A DNA stretch of 64,000 nucleotides from Azospirillum sp. B21 (GCF_008364825.1 NZ_VTTO01000008.1:248001-312000); one strand, 5' to 3'; shown: positions 51,437 to 60,423, counted from the first letter of the stretch. Made by a program: numbers and translations. The notes: generated by a model from the letters alone, not told the origin.

Positions 51437-53059
51437 ATGATCCAGCCGCAGCCCTTCCTCATCCGTGCCGTTCACGCCCACCAGACCGACCGGCTGGACG
51501 AGGCCCGCCGACTCTACCGCGTGGCGCTCGCGATCGAACCCGCGCAGTGTGACGGGCTGCAGCTGCTGGGGCTGGTGGAGAAGCGGTTTGATCGCAGCGC
51601 CGCCGGGGTGGCGCTGATGCGCCGCTCGCTGCGGCTGATGCCGGACTTCACCGCCGTGCGGCAGAACCTGTGCCGCACCCTGCAGGGCATGGGCGATCTT
51701 GCCGGGGCCCTGCCCCTGCTGCGGCAGCTGGCGGCCGAACGTCCCGACGACGCCGAAATCCTGTACCAGCTCGGCGCCACGCTGCTGCGGCAGGAACGGC
51801 GGCGCGAGGCCGCCGGCCCGCTGCGCCGGGCCGTCATGCTGCGCCCGGACCACATGGAGACCCGCGTTGCCCTCAGCGAGGCGCGGGTGCTCGATCCCGC
51901 CTCGCAGGGGGCGGAGTTCGATGAGGCGCTGCTCAATGCCAGGGCTGCGGTCATGCTGGAGCCCGGCAACCCGGTGGCCCATCTGCAGGTCGCCCTGGTG
52001 CTGGAGGAGATGGCCCGCGCGACGGAGTCGCTGACGGCCTGCCGCCGGGCCCTGCGCCTGCGGCCGACCATGACCGACGCCCGCCACATCGCCGGCATCA
52101 ACCGGCTGCGGCTGGGCGATTTCGTCGGGGGCATGGCCGACTTCGAGGCGCGCAAGAACAATCTCTGGTTCCACGCCGACGGAAGCCCGGTCCCGATCTG
52201 GGACGGCCGGCCGCTGCCCGACGACATGGTGGCGCTGGTCGCCGAGGGCGGCTGGGGCGACATGATCCATTTCGTCCGTTTCGTGCCGCAGGTCGCCCGC
52301 CTATGCGGCGAGGTGGTGGTGACCTGTCCGCCGCGCCTGCGGCGCCTGCTGTCGACCGTGCCCAACCCCACCGGCAACATCCGCTTCAACCCGGAGCGCG
52401 CGCCCGCCATCCGGGCGCGGTCGATGTTCCTCAGCCTGCCCCATCTTCTGGGATCGACGGCCGACACCGTGCCGAACCGCCCCTACCTGTCGGCCGATCC
52501 CGAGCGGGTGCGGCTGTGGACGGACCGACTGTCCGGCCTGGGCGGCCTACGCGTCGGCCTGTGCTGGAGCAACGGCGACACCACCCGCGACGCCGACCCC
52601 AAGCGTTCCGTCCCCTTCGAGTTCGTGCGCCCGCTGGCCGCCATCCCCGGCGTCAGCCTGGTCGACCTGCACAAGCAGGACAACGCCGCCAAGCGCCTGG
52701 CCGACGCCGACGAGGCGCTGCTCCACCGGCTGGGTCCGGATTTCGACAGCGGGCCGGATGCCTTCCTCGACACCGCGGCGGTGATGAAGGTCCTGGATCT
52801 GGTGATCGCCATCGACAGTTCCGTCCTGCATGTCGCCGGCGCGCTGGGCGTCCCGAGCTGGCTGCCGGCGCCCTACCGGATGGACTGGCGCTGGATGGAC
52901 GATGCGGAGAAGAGCATCTGGTACCCGTCCTTGCGGATCTACCGCCAGGACCGCCAATGGGACTGGTCGGGTTCGATGGCCCGCATCGCCCGCGACCTCG
53001 CCCGCGCCGCCGAGGCGAAGGCTGCCGGGCTGGCCATGGACCTGCTGCCGGCGGTGTGA
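51437..53059 (+). CDS. TPR protein fused to GT9-like (heptosyltransferase-fold) glycosyltransferase
   Basis: 540 aa, ATG 51437. TPRs occupy about 5-215 (YQLGATLLRQERRREAAGPL and similar). The C-terminal domain has VALVAEGGWGDMIHFVRFVP, LRVGLCWSNGDTTRDADPKR, LDLVIAIDSSVLHVAGALGV and DWRWMDDAEKSIWYPSLRIY, matching the 9245-10783 product block for block. The donor may be any nucleotide sugar; GT9 knowledge (ADP-heptose transfer) should not be assumed for these TPR-linked relatives. The large frame upstream to 50936 overlaps the divergent gene and is a shadow. Confidence 0.88.
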   Translation: MIQPQPFLIRAVHAHQTDRLDEARRLYRVALAIEPAQCDGLQLLGLVEKRFDRSAAGVALMRRSLRLMPDFTAVRQNLCRTLQGMGDLAGALPLLRQLAAERPDDAEILYQLGATLLRQERRREAAGPLRRAVMLRPDHMETRVALSEARVLDPASQGAEFDEALLNARAAVMLEPGNPVAHLQVALVLEEMARATESLTACRRALRLRPTMTDARHIAGINRLRLGDFVGGMADFEARKNNLWFHADGSPVPIWDGRPLPDDMVALVAEGGWGDMIHFVRFVPQVARLCGEVVVTCPPRLRRLLSTVPNPTGNIRFNPERAPAIRARSMFLSLPHLLGSTADTVPNRPYLSADPERVRLWTDRLSGLGGLRVGLCWSNGDTTRDADPKRSVPFEFVRPLAAIPGVSLVDLHKQDNAAKRLADADEALLHRLGPDFDSGPDAFLDTAAVMKVLDLVIAIDSSVLHVAGALGVPSWLPAPYRMDWRWMDDAEKSIWYPSLRIYRQDRQWDWSGSMARIARDLARAAEAKAAGLAMDLLPAV

Positions 53060-53086
53060 GGGGACAAGGGGGGAAGACCGGCCGGG

Positions 53087-53488
53087 TCAGCCTGTCATGG
53101 TGGCCTGCAGGCGTTGGAGGATATCCAGCGCCTCGAAGATCTCGTCCTCGGATGGTGGAGGCGAGTCATCCTCCGATGGATAACGGTATTCCGTGGCCCA
53201 GACGGTGAAGGGCCGGCAACGGTCGAGATCGGCGGCCAGCACCGGATACAGCGGCGTTGCGGCGCTCGCCAGTTCGTCCAGGTCATGCACCTTGCGAAAG
53301 CCGGCCCCAGCGGCGATCAGCAGGCCTTTCATCGTCTTTTCCGCCGCCTGCTGGCAATGATAGGCGGCATTCCCCAAAGAAGGCGGCTCCATCGCGAGGC
53401 ACGCCCGGACCACGCGCAGATCCTCCGCAGCAACGGCCCACCAGCGCTCCGCCTCTTCCAGGACTGCCTTGCGGTCAGTGTCGCTCAT
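53087..53488 (-). CDS. HEPN-domain protein, putative toxin of a HEPN-MNT pair
   Basis: 133 aa, ATG 53488 inside the end of the upstream nucleotidyltransferase gene (14-bp overlap). Helical HEPN fold with the family pattern LGNAAYHCQQAAEKTMKGLL (about 38-57) and FRKVHDLDELASAA. No clear RxxxxH RNase motif could be fixed by eye. In HEPN-MNT systems the HEPN protein is a toxin (often an RNase) neutralised by the MNT partner through AMPylation. Gene order MNT then HEPN is usual. Confidence 0.85.
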   Translation of the reverse strand: MSDTDRKAVLEEAERWWAVAAEDLRVVRACLAMEPPSLGNAAYHCQQAAEKTMKGLLIAAGAGFRKVHDLDELASAATPLYPVLAADLDRCRPFTVWATEYRYPSEDDSPPPSEDEIFEALDILQRLQATMTG

Positions 53489-53822
53489 AAACGACGACAC
53501 CCTCCTGATCGGCGGTATGGGAAAGCGAGCCGACCACGCCGCGCTTGCGCTCGAACACCGACGCCCGGCACGCGACGATGTCGACGGCACGATGATAGGT
53601 CTTGCGCGCCTCGTACTTGCCCCGCCAGGACAGCCGCTCTGGAGGCGCGTCGTCATCGACGACCACGAAGAGGTCGTAGTCGCTGTCATCCCCCGCCTCT
53701 CCGCGGGCCTGCGATCCGAACAGGATCACTTTCCGCGGCTGAAAATACTCAACGAGCGGGCGAAGAAGCTCATTCGGCACATCGGGGACGTAACCCCGAC
53801 CACTCCGGCTGACTGCCACCAT
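53475..53822 (-). CDS. MNT-type nucleotidyltransferase, putative antitoxin
   Basis: 115 aa; ATG 53822 with GGAGGGAGCGG upstream. VILFGSQARGEAGDDSDYDL (about 33-52) is the GSxARGE...SDxDL signature with the metal-binding Asp pair, and AVDIVACRASVFERKR supplies the third Asp. MntA-type antitoxins transfer AMP to the HEPN partner. It is co-transcribed with the HEPN gene, whose start lies within it. The pair is an island between two glycosyltransferase/methyltransferase groups, reading opposite to the upstream gene. Confidence 0.88.
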   Translation of the reverse strand: MVAVSRSGRGYVPDVPNELLRPLVEYFQPRKVILFGSQARGEAGDDSDYDLFVVVDDDAPPERLSWRGKYEARKTYHRAVDIVACRASVFERKRGVVGSLSHTADQEGVVVYERH

Positions 53823-53908
53823 GACCGCTCCCTCCAGCAACGCTCCATTATAACAAAGAGCGCACGCGACCGGCACGCCGGAATGGGCAGCCACCTCCGC
53901 TCCCCTGC

Positions 53909-54829
53909 TCAGCGCTTTCGCGCCGCGAAGATGATCGGGGTTTCCCAATGCAGGCGCCGGGCGAGCCAGATCGCCGGCTCCAGCAGGCCGGAGCGGTGGA
54001 CGAAGGTGACGATGCGCTTGGCGACCGACAGCGCCGCCCAGTCGCCGAAGCCCAGCGTGCGCAGGCGTTGCTCGAAGATGCCCCAGCCCCAGTCCAGCAC
54101 CTCCAGCCTGCCGGGATGACGGCGGAGCCAGCGGTCGAACCAGGGGCGGTCGATCAGGTTGAGGGTATCGACATAGGACGGGTCGCGGCCGAACAGCCGG
54201 ACATAGAGCTTGGCCAGCCCGGCCGGCATCCGCGGCAGCCACAGGATGCCGTAATGCCCCTCCCACCAGGAGCCGTAGTTGGGCACGACGATCAGCAGCA
54301 GCCCGCCCGGCTTCAGCACGCGCAGCGCCTCGTCCAGCACCGCCGCCGGGTCGCCGACATGCTCCAGCACGTTGGAGGAATAGACGATGTCGAAGCTGGC
54401 ATCCGCGAAGGGGATCGCCTCGCCGGTGGCATCCTGCACCGCGTCGGCCGGCAGGCCGTAATGGCCGATCAGCCGGCGGCAGACGTCCAGTGTGGAGCTG
54501 TATTCGCCCATGCTGGGCTCGATGCCGTGGATGTCCAGCCCATGGGCCGTGCGCCCGCGCACCACGGTCATGCCGCAGCCGGACCCGACCTCCAGGATGC
54601 GGGCCCTGTCCGCATCGACGCCGGCCGCCGCCGCGGTGCGCCGCAGTTCCGCCACCTGCTCGTCGGCGCGCGCCTCCGACAGCATGTCGCGCACGACGTC
54701 CTCCACCGGCACGCGGGTGACGCCGCCGATGAAACCGCTGTCGATGTAGCCGCGGGACAAGAGCCGGCCCAACTCCTCCCAATCGGGAGGGGCCGTCCGA
54801 TCCGCCTGTCCCGCCGCCGCCTCAGGCAT
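53909..54829 (-). CDS. Class I SAM-dependent methyltransferase
   Basis: 306 aa. ARILEVGSGCGMTVVRGRTA is SAM motif I, IHGIEPSMGEYSSTLDVCRR motif II, FDIVYSSNVLEHVGDPAAVL the Methyltransf_11 motif, and EALRVLKPGGLLLIVVPNYG the post-II strand. The C-terminal third (about 190-306) has hydrophobic stretches (WWEGHYGILWLPRMPAGLAK) typical of lipid- or glycan-acting members. The start overlaps the upstream methyltransferase stop by 8 bp, so the two are coupled. Substrate unknown. Confidence 0.88.
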   Translation of the reverse strand: MPEAAAGQADRTAPPDWEELGRLLSRGYIDSGFIGGVTRVPVEDVVRDMLSEARADEQVAELRRTAAAAGVDADRARILEVGSGCGMTVVRGRTAHGLDIHGIEPSMGEYSSTLDVCRRLIGHYGLPADAVQDATGEAIPFADASFDIVYSSNVLEHVGDPAAVLDEALRVLKPGGLLLIVVPNYGSWWEGHYGILWLPRMPAGLAKLYVRLFGRDPSYVDTLNLIDRPWFDRWLRRHPGRLEVLDWGWGIFEQRLRTLGFGDWAALSVAKRIVTFVHRSGLLEPAIWLARRLHWETPIIFAARKR

Positions 54830-55580
54830 TCTTCGTCGCCCGGATCACGAAGATCGTGGCGCTCTTCATCCGGCCCAGCCGGTCCTGGATGCAGTCTGCC
54901 TTGAAGCCGTTGCGCTCGAACAGCGCGACGATCTCCTCGATCGAATAGAAGGTCTTGTACGGCGGATAGTACCAGTCCTCGACCTGGGCCTGGATCGACA
55001 CGTTGTCGGCGCGGCGGTTGATCTCCTGCCCCTTCAACATGCAGGCGACCTTGGTCAGGCCGGTGAAGAAGCCGCCGACCAGCTTGCGCCGGGCCGGCGT
55101 GTCCATGTAGGCGCGGCAGAAATGGCGCACGCCCTCATGCACCGGCGACAGCCAGGTCTTCAGGTAGAGGCCGAGATAGACGGTGCCGCCCGGCTTGGTG
55201 ACGGCCATCAGGTTGCGCATGACCTTCATCGGGTCGGGCGCCATCATCGCCACGCCCCAGCACCAGACCAGGTCGAACGGCCCGAGATTCGTGTCCAGCT
55301 CCTGCAGGTCCTGGTGGTGGAACTCGATGTTGTCGCGGCCGAAGCGCTGGGCCTGCTGGCGGGCGGTGGCGAGGCTGTCCGACGACACGTCGACCGACAC
55401 CACCTGCTCGGCCATTTCCGACAGGATGACCGAGCAGATGCCGTGGCCGCAGCCGGCATCCAGCGCCCGGCCGATCTGCCGCTCGGTCAGCGTCTCCAGC
55501 ATGTACTTCTTGGTCTCGTCGTAGATCGGCACGAAACGGGGCCAGAAGTCGTCGTAGAATTCCTTGGTCGCGAGATCCAT
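54822..55580 (-). CDS. Class I SAM-dependent methyltransferase
   Basis: 252 aa from ATG 55580 with GGAGGG upstream; the longer frame has no better start. ALDAGCGHGICSVILSEMAE is motif I, QVVSVDVSSDSLATARQQAQ motif II, and FDLVWCWGVAMMAPDPMKVM motif III. KPGGTVYLGLYLKTWLSPVH and a long insert (about 140-200) set it apart from its neighbour, with which it shares only the fold. It lies 55 bp downstream of the TPR-fucosyltransferase-like gene. Likely O-methylates sugars added by that enzyme; inference from context. Confidence 0.87.
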   Translation of the reverse strand: MDLATKEFYDDFWPRFVPIYDETKKYMLETLTERQIGRALDAGCGHGICSVILSEMAEQVVSVDVSSDSLATARQQAQRFGRDNIEFHHQDLQELDTNLGPFDLVWCWGVAMMAPDPMKVMRNLMAVTKPGGTVYLGLYLKTWLSPVHEGVRHFCRAYMDTPARRKLVGGFFTGLTKVACMLKGQEINRRADNVSIQAQVEDWYYPPYKTFYSIEEIVALFERNGFKADCIQDRLGRMKSATIFVIRATKNA

Positions 55581-55635
55581 GGGGCTGCCCTCCCGCCCTT
55601 CCGAGGGCGTCGCATTGGTCGTGATGGTTGTGGTC

Positions 55636-57585
55636 TTAAGGGGTGCCGGACGAACTCGTCCAGGGGGAATAGGCCTTGATGCGTCGCGCCGCCGCATCCG
55701 GCTCGACGAACAGGCGGGCGTTGCGGTTCAGCAGCGCCGCCAACTGGCTGTAGCCGCTGTGGGCGCTGACGCCCACCACGTCGGCATTCATCAGGACGTG
55801 GAAGTCCTGCAGGAACTCCAGCCCCGTCCACGGCTGCACCGCCCCATCCTTCACCAAATGGTCCAGCGAGACCGGCGCGAACTCCGCGAAGTCGGCGATG
55901 GTCGCCGGATCGTCGGTGGCGATGTAGAGCACCGGCCGGTCCAGCGTCGGCCACAGCGCCTTCAGCCAGTCGACGTACCAGGAGGTCTCGGTGATGGTGT
56001 AGCGGAACCAGACGAAGTCGCCGCGGCGGATGTGCAGCGCCACCACCGTGTTGCCGCGGGCCTTCAGCGCCTGCATCACCGGGTCGACGTGGGGCAGCCA
56101 TTCCGGCCGCGGCCGCAGCCAGGACTGCACCCGCTCGCGCCATTCCTCGCGATGATCGAACAGGAACAGCGGCGACAGGATGTCGACGTCCGGACGCGGA
56201 TCGTCGCGCCGTCCGGTCACCAGATCGTTCAGGATGCGCCGGGCGAAATGCATCGGCTTCAGCCCGCCGCTGGGCCTGGGATCGTCGAGGTCGAAGTAAT
56301 AGCCGCCGACCCAGTCCGGCGTCTCCAGCCGGTAGCCGAACTTTTCGGCGTAGAGCCGCAGCAGCACGTATTCCAGCACGTTGTGGGCGAAGCGCCCGTG
56401 GGTGGCGAGCGTGGAGGAGCAGATGCGCGGCAGCGACGGGTCCGGGTTGGCCGGCCGTTCCAGCCGCTTCCCCTGCCGGGCCAGGACCTGTTGCAGCCCG
56501 GCGATCGACTTCACGGTGAAGAAGCGGCTGCCATGGCCGTGCACGCCGGCCAGAACCTCCACCGCCCGGTCGACCTCCCCGGCCGCCAGCCAGCTTTCGG
56601 CGATGGCGGTCAGGCATTCGATGCGGAAAGCGTTCGGGTCGGCGATGTGGGGATAGCGGTAGTCGGCGAAGAAGCGCCGCGCCTCATCAAACCGCCCCTG
56701 GCGCGCCAGCAGGGCCGACAGCATGTCGATGGCGCCGGCCACGTCGCTGCCCGGGCTGGTCAACGCCAGACGCAGCACCTGCTCCGCCTCGCCCTCGCGC
56801 CCCAGGCCGGTCAGCACGTCGGCCAGCCGGGTCAGCGCCATGCCGACCCCGCCGCGCGCCGCGCGGGCATAGCTGTCGACCGCCGCCTCGGACAGCCCGG
56901 CGGCATGCTGGGCGTTGCCCTGGTTGTACAGGGTGCCGCCCTGCTCCGGCGCGATGGCGAGCGAGCGGCGGAAACAGACCAGCGCCTCGTCCAGCCGGCC
57001 GAGTTCGACCAGCTGGTTGCCCATGTTCATGTGGGCGGCGGCGAAGTCCGGCCGCAGGGCGAGCGCGTTCCGCTGGCTGTCCAGCGCCAGGGCCAGGGCG
57101 CCGGCATCGACCGCGCTGCCCTGGCGCAGGGCGATGCCCAGATCGTGATAGACCTCGGCGTGCTGGGGGTTGAGGCGCAGCACGCGGCGGAAGGAGGCGG
57201 CCGAGACCGACCAGTCGCGCGGACCACCGCGGCTGCACAGCAAACTGGCAAGGCCGTGATGCGCGGCCTCCAGCGCCGGGTCGATCGCCAGGGCGCGCCG
57301 TTGTGCCGCAGCCGCCTCGTCCACCCGGCCCAGGTCGGACAGGATGCCGGCGAGGTTGCAGCAGGCGTCGGCCATGTCCGGCGCGATGTCCAGAGCCGCG
57401 CGGATCAGGTCCAGCGCCTTGTCCCGCCGTCCCTGCCGGCGTTCAACCAGCCCCAGCAGATGCAGGGTGAGGGCGTTGCGCGGATCGGCTTCCAGGATGC
57501 GCAGATACAGCGCGCGCGCCTCGTCCAGGCGGCCGGCGCGGTAGAGCCCGACGGCGATCTGCAATGCTTCGGCGACGGTGGTCAT
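55636..57585 (-). CDS. TPR protein fused to a fucosyltransferase-like domain (HxRxGD motif)
   Basis: 649 aa. TPRs cover about 1-370 (ACCNLAGILSDLGRVDEAAA, AHMNMGNQLVELGRLDEALV and similar). The C-terminal domain (about 385-645) contains TLATHGRFAHNVLEYVLLRL, PDWVGGYYFDLDDPRP, then VVALHIRRGDFVWFRYTITE, the HxRxGD GDP-fucose-binding motif of alpha-1,2/alpha-1,6 and protein O-fucosyltransferases, and VLYIATDDPATIADFAEF followed by ADVVGVSAHSGYSQLAALLN, the second and third motifs of that superfamily. GDP-L-fucose can be made by gmd (57819) and fcl (46294) in this window. Gmd is divergent from it across a 12-bp tandem repeat. Confidence 0.85.
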   Translation of the reverse strand: MTTVAEALQIAVGLYRAGRLDEARALYLRILEADPRNALTLHLLGLVERRQGRRDKALDLIRAALDIAPDMADACCNLAGILSDLGRVDEAAAAQRRALAIDPALEAAHHGLASLLCSRGGPRDWSVSAASFRRVLRLNPQHAEVYHDLGIALRQGSAVDAGALALALDSQRNALALRPDFAAAHMNMGNQLVELGRLDEALVCFRRSLAIAPEQGGTLYNQGNAQHAAGLSEAAVDSYARAARGGVGMALTRLADVLTGLGREGEAEQVLRLALTSPGSDVAGAIDMLSALLARQGRFDEARRFFADYRYPHIADPNAFRIECLTAIAESWLAAGEVDRAVEVLAGVHGHGSRFFTVKSIAGLQQVLARQGKRLERPANPDPSLPRICSSTLATHGRFAHNVLEYVLLRLYAEKFGYRLETPDWVGGYYFDLDDPRPSGGLKPMHFARRILNDLVTGRRDDPRPDVDILSPLFLFDHREEWRERVQSWLRPRPEWLPHVDPVMQALKARGNTVVALHIRRGDFVWFRYTITETSWYVDWLKALWPTLDRPVLYIATDDPATIADFAEFAPVSLDHLVKDGAVQPWTGLEFLQDFHVLMNADVVGVSAHSGYSQLAALLNRNARLFVEPDAAARRIKAYSPWTSSSGTP

Positions 57586-57706
57586 GACGGTCCGTGCAGT
57601 GCGGCCTTCCGCGCAAGAGGGCGGCAGGCCAGTTCGGCGCGCACCCTATCGTCACCGGATAGGCGCATCAACCGGGTTGATGGCGATGGCGGCCCATATC
57701 CCGCCG

Positions 57707-57754
57707 CCCGTGTCCCCGCCCGTGTCCCCGCCCGTGTCCCCGCCCGTGTCCTTG
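57707..57754. repeat. Minisatellite: four 12-bp units
   Basis: CCCGTGTCCCCG is repeated four times head to tail (the last copy ends TTG). It lies in the divergent promoter region between the TPR-fucosyltransferase-like gene (start 57585) and gmd (start 57819). Copy-number change would alter promoter spacing by 12 bp. Not a CRISPR: units are contiguous with no spacers. Confidence 0.85.
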
Positions 57755-57818
57755 CCGGGACAAGAGCCTCAAGAACCTTGCCTTGCCCGGACCCTTTGAG
57801 GATAGTGCCCGATCATCA

Positions 57819-58901
57819 ATGCCGTACAGATCAAGGGTCGGTCCTTTGCGCAAAGTTGCCCTCATCACCGGCGCCACCGGCCAGGATGGCGCGTATCTTG
57901 CCGAGCTTCTGCTGGGGAAGGGCTATATCGTCCACGGCGTCAAGCGCCGGTCCTCGTCCTTCAACACGGGCCGGGTGGAGCATCTCTACCGCGACCCGCA
58001 TGAAGAGGACGTGCGCTTCTTCATGCATTACGGCGACCTGACCGACAGCACCAACCTGATCCGTCTGGTCCAGCAGATCCAGCCGACCGAAATCTACAAT
58101 CTGGCCGCCCAGAGCCACGTGCATGTGAGCTTCGAGACGCCGGAATACACCGCCAACGCCGACGGCATCGGCACGCTGCGCCTCTTGGAAGCGATCCGCA
58201 TCCTGGGCCTGGAGAAGACCGCGCGCTTCTACCAGGCCTCCACCTCGGAGCTGTACGGCAAGGTGCAGGAGACGCCGCAGCGCGAGACCACGCCCTTCTA
58301 CCCGCGCAGCCCCTATGCCGCCGCCAAGCTGTACGCCTACTGGATCACGGTGAACTACCGCGAGGCCTACGGCATGCACGCCAGCAACGGCATCCTGTTC
58401 AACCACGAGGGCCCGACCCGCGGCGAGACCTTCGTCACCCGCAAGATCACCCGCGCGGTCGCCGCCATCGAGCATGGCCGCCAGGACTGCCTGTATCTCG
58501 GCAACCTGGACGCCAAGCGCGACTGGGGCCACGCCCGCGACTATGTCGAGGGGATGTGGCGCATCCTGCAGCAGGACGAGGCCGACGATTACGTGCTGGC
58601 CACCGGCGAGACCCACAGCGTGCGCGAGTTCGTCGAGCTGGCCTTCGGCCACATCGGCCGCGGCATCGAGTGGCGCGGCGAGGGCGTGGACGAGGAAGGC
58701 ATCTGCCAGAAGACCGGCAAGGTGGTGGTCCGCATCGACCCGCGCTATTTCCGCCCTACGGAAGTCGACCTGCTGCTGGGCGACCCCAGCAAGGCGCGCG
58801 AGAAGCTGGGCTGGACCCACACCACCGCCTTCCGCGATCTGGTCCGGGAAATGGTCGAGGCCGACATGCGTCTGGCGGCCGACGGGGATGACCACCACTG
58901 A
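57819..58901 (+). CDS. gmd: GDP-mannose 4,6-dehydratase
   Basis: 360 aa from ATG 57819; a TTG 36 bp upstream or a TTG at 57846 are alternatives. Rossmann motif [20 protein letters not shown], the Gmd signature [20 protein letters not shown], active-site strand [20 protein letters not shown] (T, E), [20 protein letters not shown] (YxxxK), and [20 protein letters not shown]. It converts GDP-D-mannose to GDP-4-keto-6-deoxy-D-mannose, the precursor of GDP-L-fucose (Fcl), GDP-D-rhamnose and others. It is followed 24 bp later by a second dehydratase-like gene. Confidence 0.96.
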   Translation: MPYRSRVGPLRKVALITGATGQDGAYLAELLLGKGYIVHGVKRRSSSFNTGRVEHLYRDPHEEDVRFFMHYGDLTDSTNLIRLVQQIQPTEIYNLAAQSHVHVSFETPEYTANADGIGTLRLLEAIRILGLEKTARFYQASTSELYGKVQETPQRETTPFYPRSPYAAAKLYAYWITVNYREAYGMHASNGILFNHEGPTRGETFVTRKITRAVAAIEHGRQDCLYLGNLDAKRDWGHARDYVEGMWRILQQDEADDYVLATGETHSVREFVELAFGHIGRGIEWRGEGVDEEGICQKTGKVVVRIDPRYFRPTEVDLLLGDPSKAREKLGWTHTTAFRDLVREMVEADMRLAADGDDHH

Positions 58902-58925
58902 TCTCCGGCCGATAGGGCGCTGTTG

Positions 58926-59921
58926 ATGACCATCGGAACGACGGCCCGCAGCGAACCGAAGACCGCGCTGATCTTCGGCGTCTCGGGCCAGGACGGCGCC
59001 TATCTGGCCCAGCTGCTGCTGGGCAAGGGCTACACGGTCCACGGCACCTCGCGCGACCGGGAGATGTCGGGCTTCGCCAACCTGCGGCGGCTCGGCATCT
59101 TCGGCCGGGTCGTCCTGCACTCGGCCGTGCTGACCGACTTCCGCAGCGTGGTCGAGGTGATCGCCCGGGTCCGCCCGGCCGAAATCTACAACCTCGCCAG
59201 CCAGGCCTCGGTCGGGTTGTCCTTCGAGCAGCCGGTCGAGACGCTGAACAGCACCATCACCAGCACCATCAACATTCTGGAGGCGATCCGCTTCCTGAAG
59301 CTCGACGCGCGTTTCTACAATGCATCATCCAGCGAATGCTTCGGCAACACCGGCGATCCGGCCGACGAATCGACCCCCTTCCATCCCCGCAGCCCCTATG
59401 GCGTGGGCAAGGCGGCGGCCTATTGGGCGGTCGCCAATTATCGCGAGGCCTATGGGCTGTTCGCCTGTTCCGGCATTCTGTTCAATCACGAATCGCCGCT
59501 GCGCCCGGTCCGCTACGTCACCCAGAAGATCATCCGCGGCGCCGCCGACATCGCCGAGGGCAAGGCCGACGGCCTGGAACTGGGGACCCTGTCGATCGCC
59601 CGCGACTGGGGCTGGGCGCCGGAATATGTCGACGCCATGGCCCGCATGCTGGCCCATGACCAGCCGGAGGATTTCGTGATCGCCACCGGCGAAGCCCACC
59701 GGCTGGAGGACTTCGTCGAACAGGCCTTCACCTATTTCGGACTGGACTGGCGCCGGCATGTCCACGGCAACGCCGCCCTGCTGCGCCCGTCCGACATCGC
59801 CTTCAGCGTCGGCAACCCCGCCAAGGCGGAGCGGCTGCTGGGCTGGCGCGCCGAACGCCGGATGGCCGATGTGGTCGCCGGGCTGGCCGATGCCGAGATC
59901 GCACGCCGCGCCGCCGACTGA
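58926..59921 (+). CDS. GDP-mannose 4,6-dehydratase paralogue / GDP-6-deoxy-hexose-modifying SDR
   Basis: 331 aa from ATG 58926. [20 protein letters not shown] is the Gmd-type NADP loop, ARFYNASSSECFGNTGDPAD the catalytic strand (S, E), YGVGKAAAYWAVANYREAYG the YxxxK helix and NHESPLRPVRYVTQKIIRGA the C-terminal substrate strand. It lacks the RRSSSFNT insert of true Gmd (HGTSRDREMSGFANL instead). This type occurs beside gmd in many glycan clusters and may be a second dehydratase or an RMD-like 4-reductase making GDP-D-rhamnose. The choice cannot be made from sequence alone. Confidence 0.85.
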   Translation: MTIGTTARSEPKTALIFGVSGQDGAYLAQLLLGKGYTVHGTSRDREMSGFANLRRLGIFGRVVLHSAVLTDFRSVVEVIARVRPAEIYNLASQASVGLSFEQPVETLNSTITSTINILEAIRFLKLDARFYNASSSECFGNTGDPADESTPFHPRSPYGVGKAAAYWAVANYREAYGLFACSGILFNHESPLRPVRYVTQKIIRGAADIAEGKADGLELGTLSIARDWGWAPEYVDAMARMLAHDQPEDFVIATGEAHRLEDFVEQAFTYFGLDWRRHVHGNAALLRPSDIAFSVGNPAKAERLLGWRAERRMADVVAGLADAEIARRAAD

Positions 59922-59962
59922 CCCCCATTCCCGAATCCCGTTTCTTCCGGAGAGCGCAGTCC

Positions 59963-60391
59963 ATGTCGGCCAAAAGCAGGCTGGTCATCAATGTCGAGGT
60001 CGACGACCGCACCGTCCTGTTTCCCGACGGCAAGTTCCTGTCCCACATCGCCCTGAGCGAAGAGGACGCGGCAGGGGACGGCGCCGTCCGGCTGGAGGGC
60101 GTCTTCCTGTTCAACGAAAGCCGGCTGGGGCCGGAGATCGCCACCCTGCCGGTGGAGGACGCGCGCGAGCTGGCGCGGTCGGTCCTCGACGCCGTGTTCC
60201 AGGGGCGGACCCAGCATGTCCTGTCGGAGACCGCGAAGGTCGCCGTGGTGTTCAACCCGAACGGCTTCGTTCTGCGCTTTGGCGAGGGCGACGCCCTGCG
60301 CGAGCTGTTCATCGGCTCGCCCGCCATCATCCGTCTGGCCCAGGGCATCCTGCGCATGGCTGACCGCCTGTCTGCCCTGCCCGCCCACTGA
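59963..60391 (+). CDS. Hypothetical protein in the GDP-sugar operon
   Basis: 142 aa, ATG with GGAGAG 9 nt upstream, 41 bp after the dehydratase paralogue and probably co-transcribed. I do not recognise it. It looks like a mixed alpha/beta domain: INVEVDDRTVLFPDGKFLSH, AVRLEGVFLFNESRLGPEIA, KVAVVFNPNGFVLRFGEGDA, and a C-terminal helix IRLAQGILRMADRLSAL. No signal peptide, membrane helix or metal motif. Codon use is native to the replicon. Confidence 0.75.
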   Translation: MSAKSRLVINVEVDDRTVLFPDGKFLSHIALSEEDAAGDGAVRLEGVFLFNESRLGPEIATLPVEDARELARSVLDAVFQGRTQHVLSETAKVAVVFNPNGFVLRFGEGDALRELFIGSPAIIRLAQGILRMADRLSALPAH

Positions 60392-60423
60392 CTGCGGTCA
60401 GGGCCAGAAGTCACAGGCAGCGG

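Noticed and set aside
54822-55697. Upstream extension of the methyltransferase to 55697
   Set aside because: Basic low-complexity extension overlapping the neighbouring gene; ATG 55580 has a strong ribosome site.
57707-57754. Possible CRISPR-like array
   Set aside because: The 12-bp units are contiguous with no spacers and there are no cas genes; it is a minisatellite.
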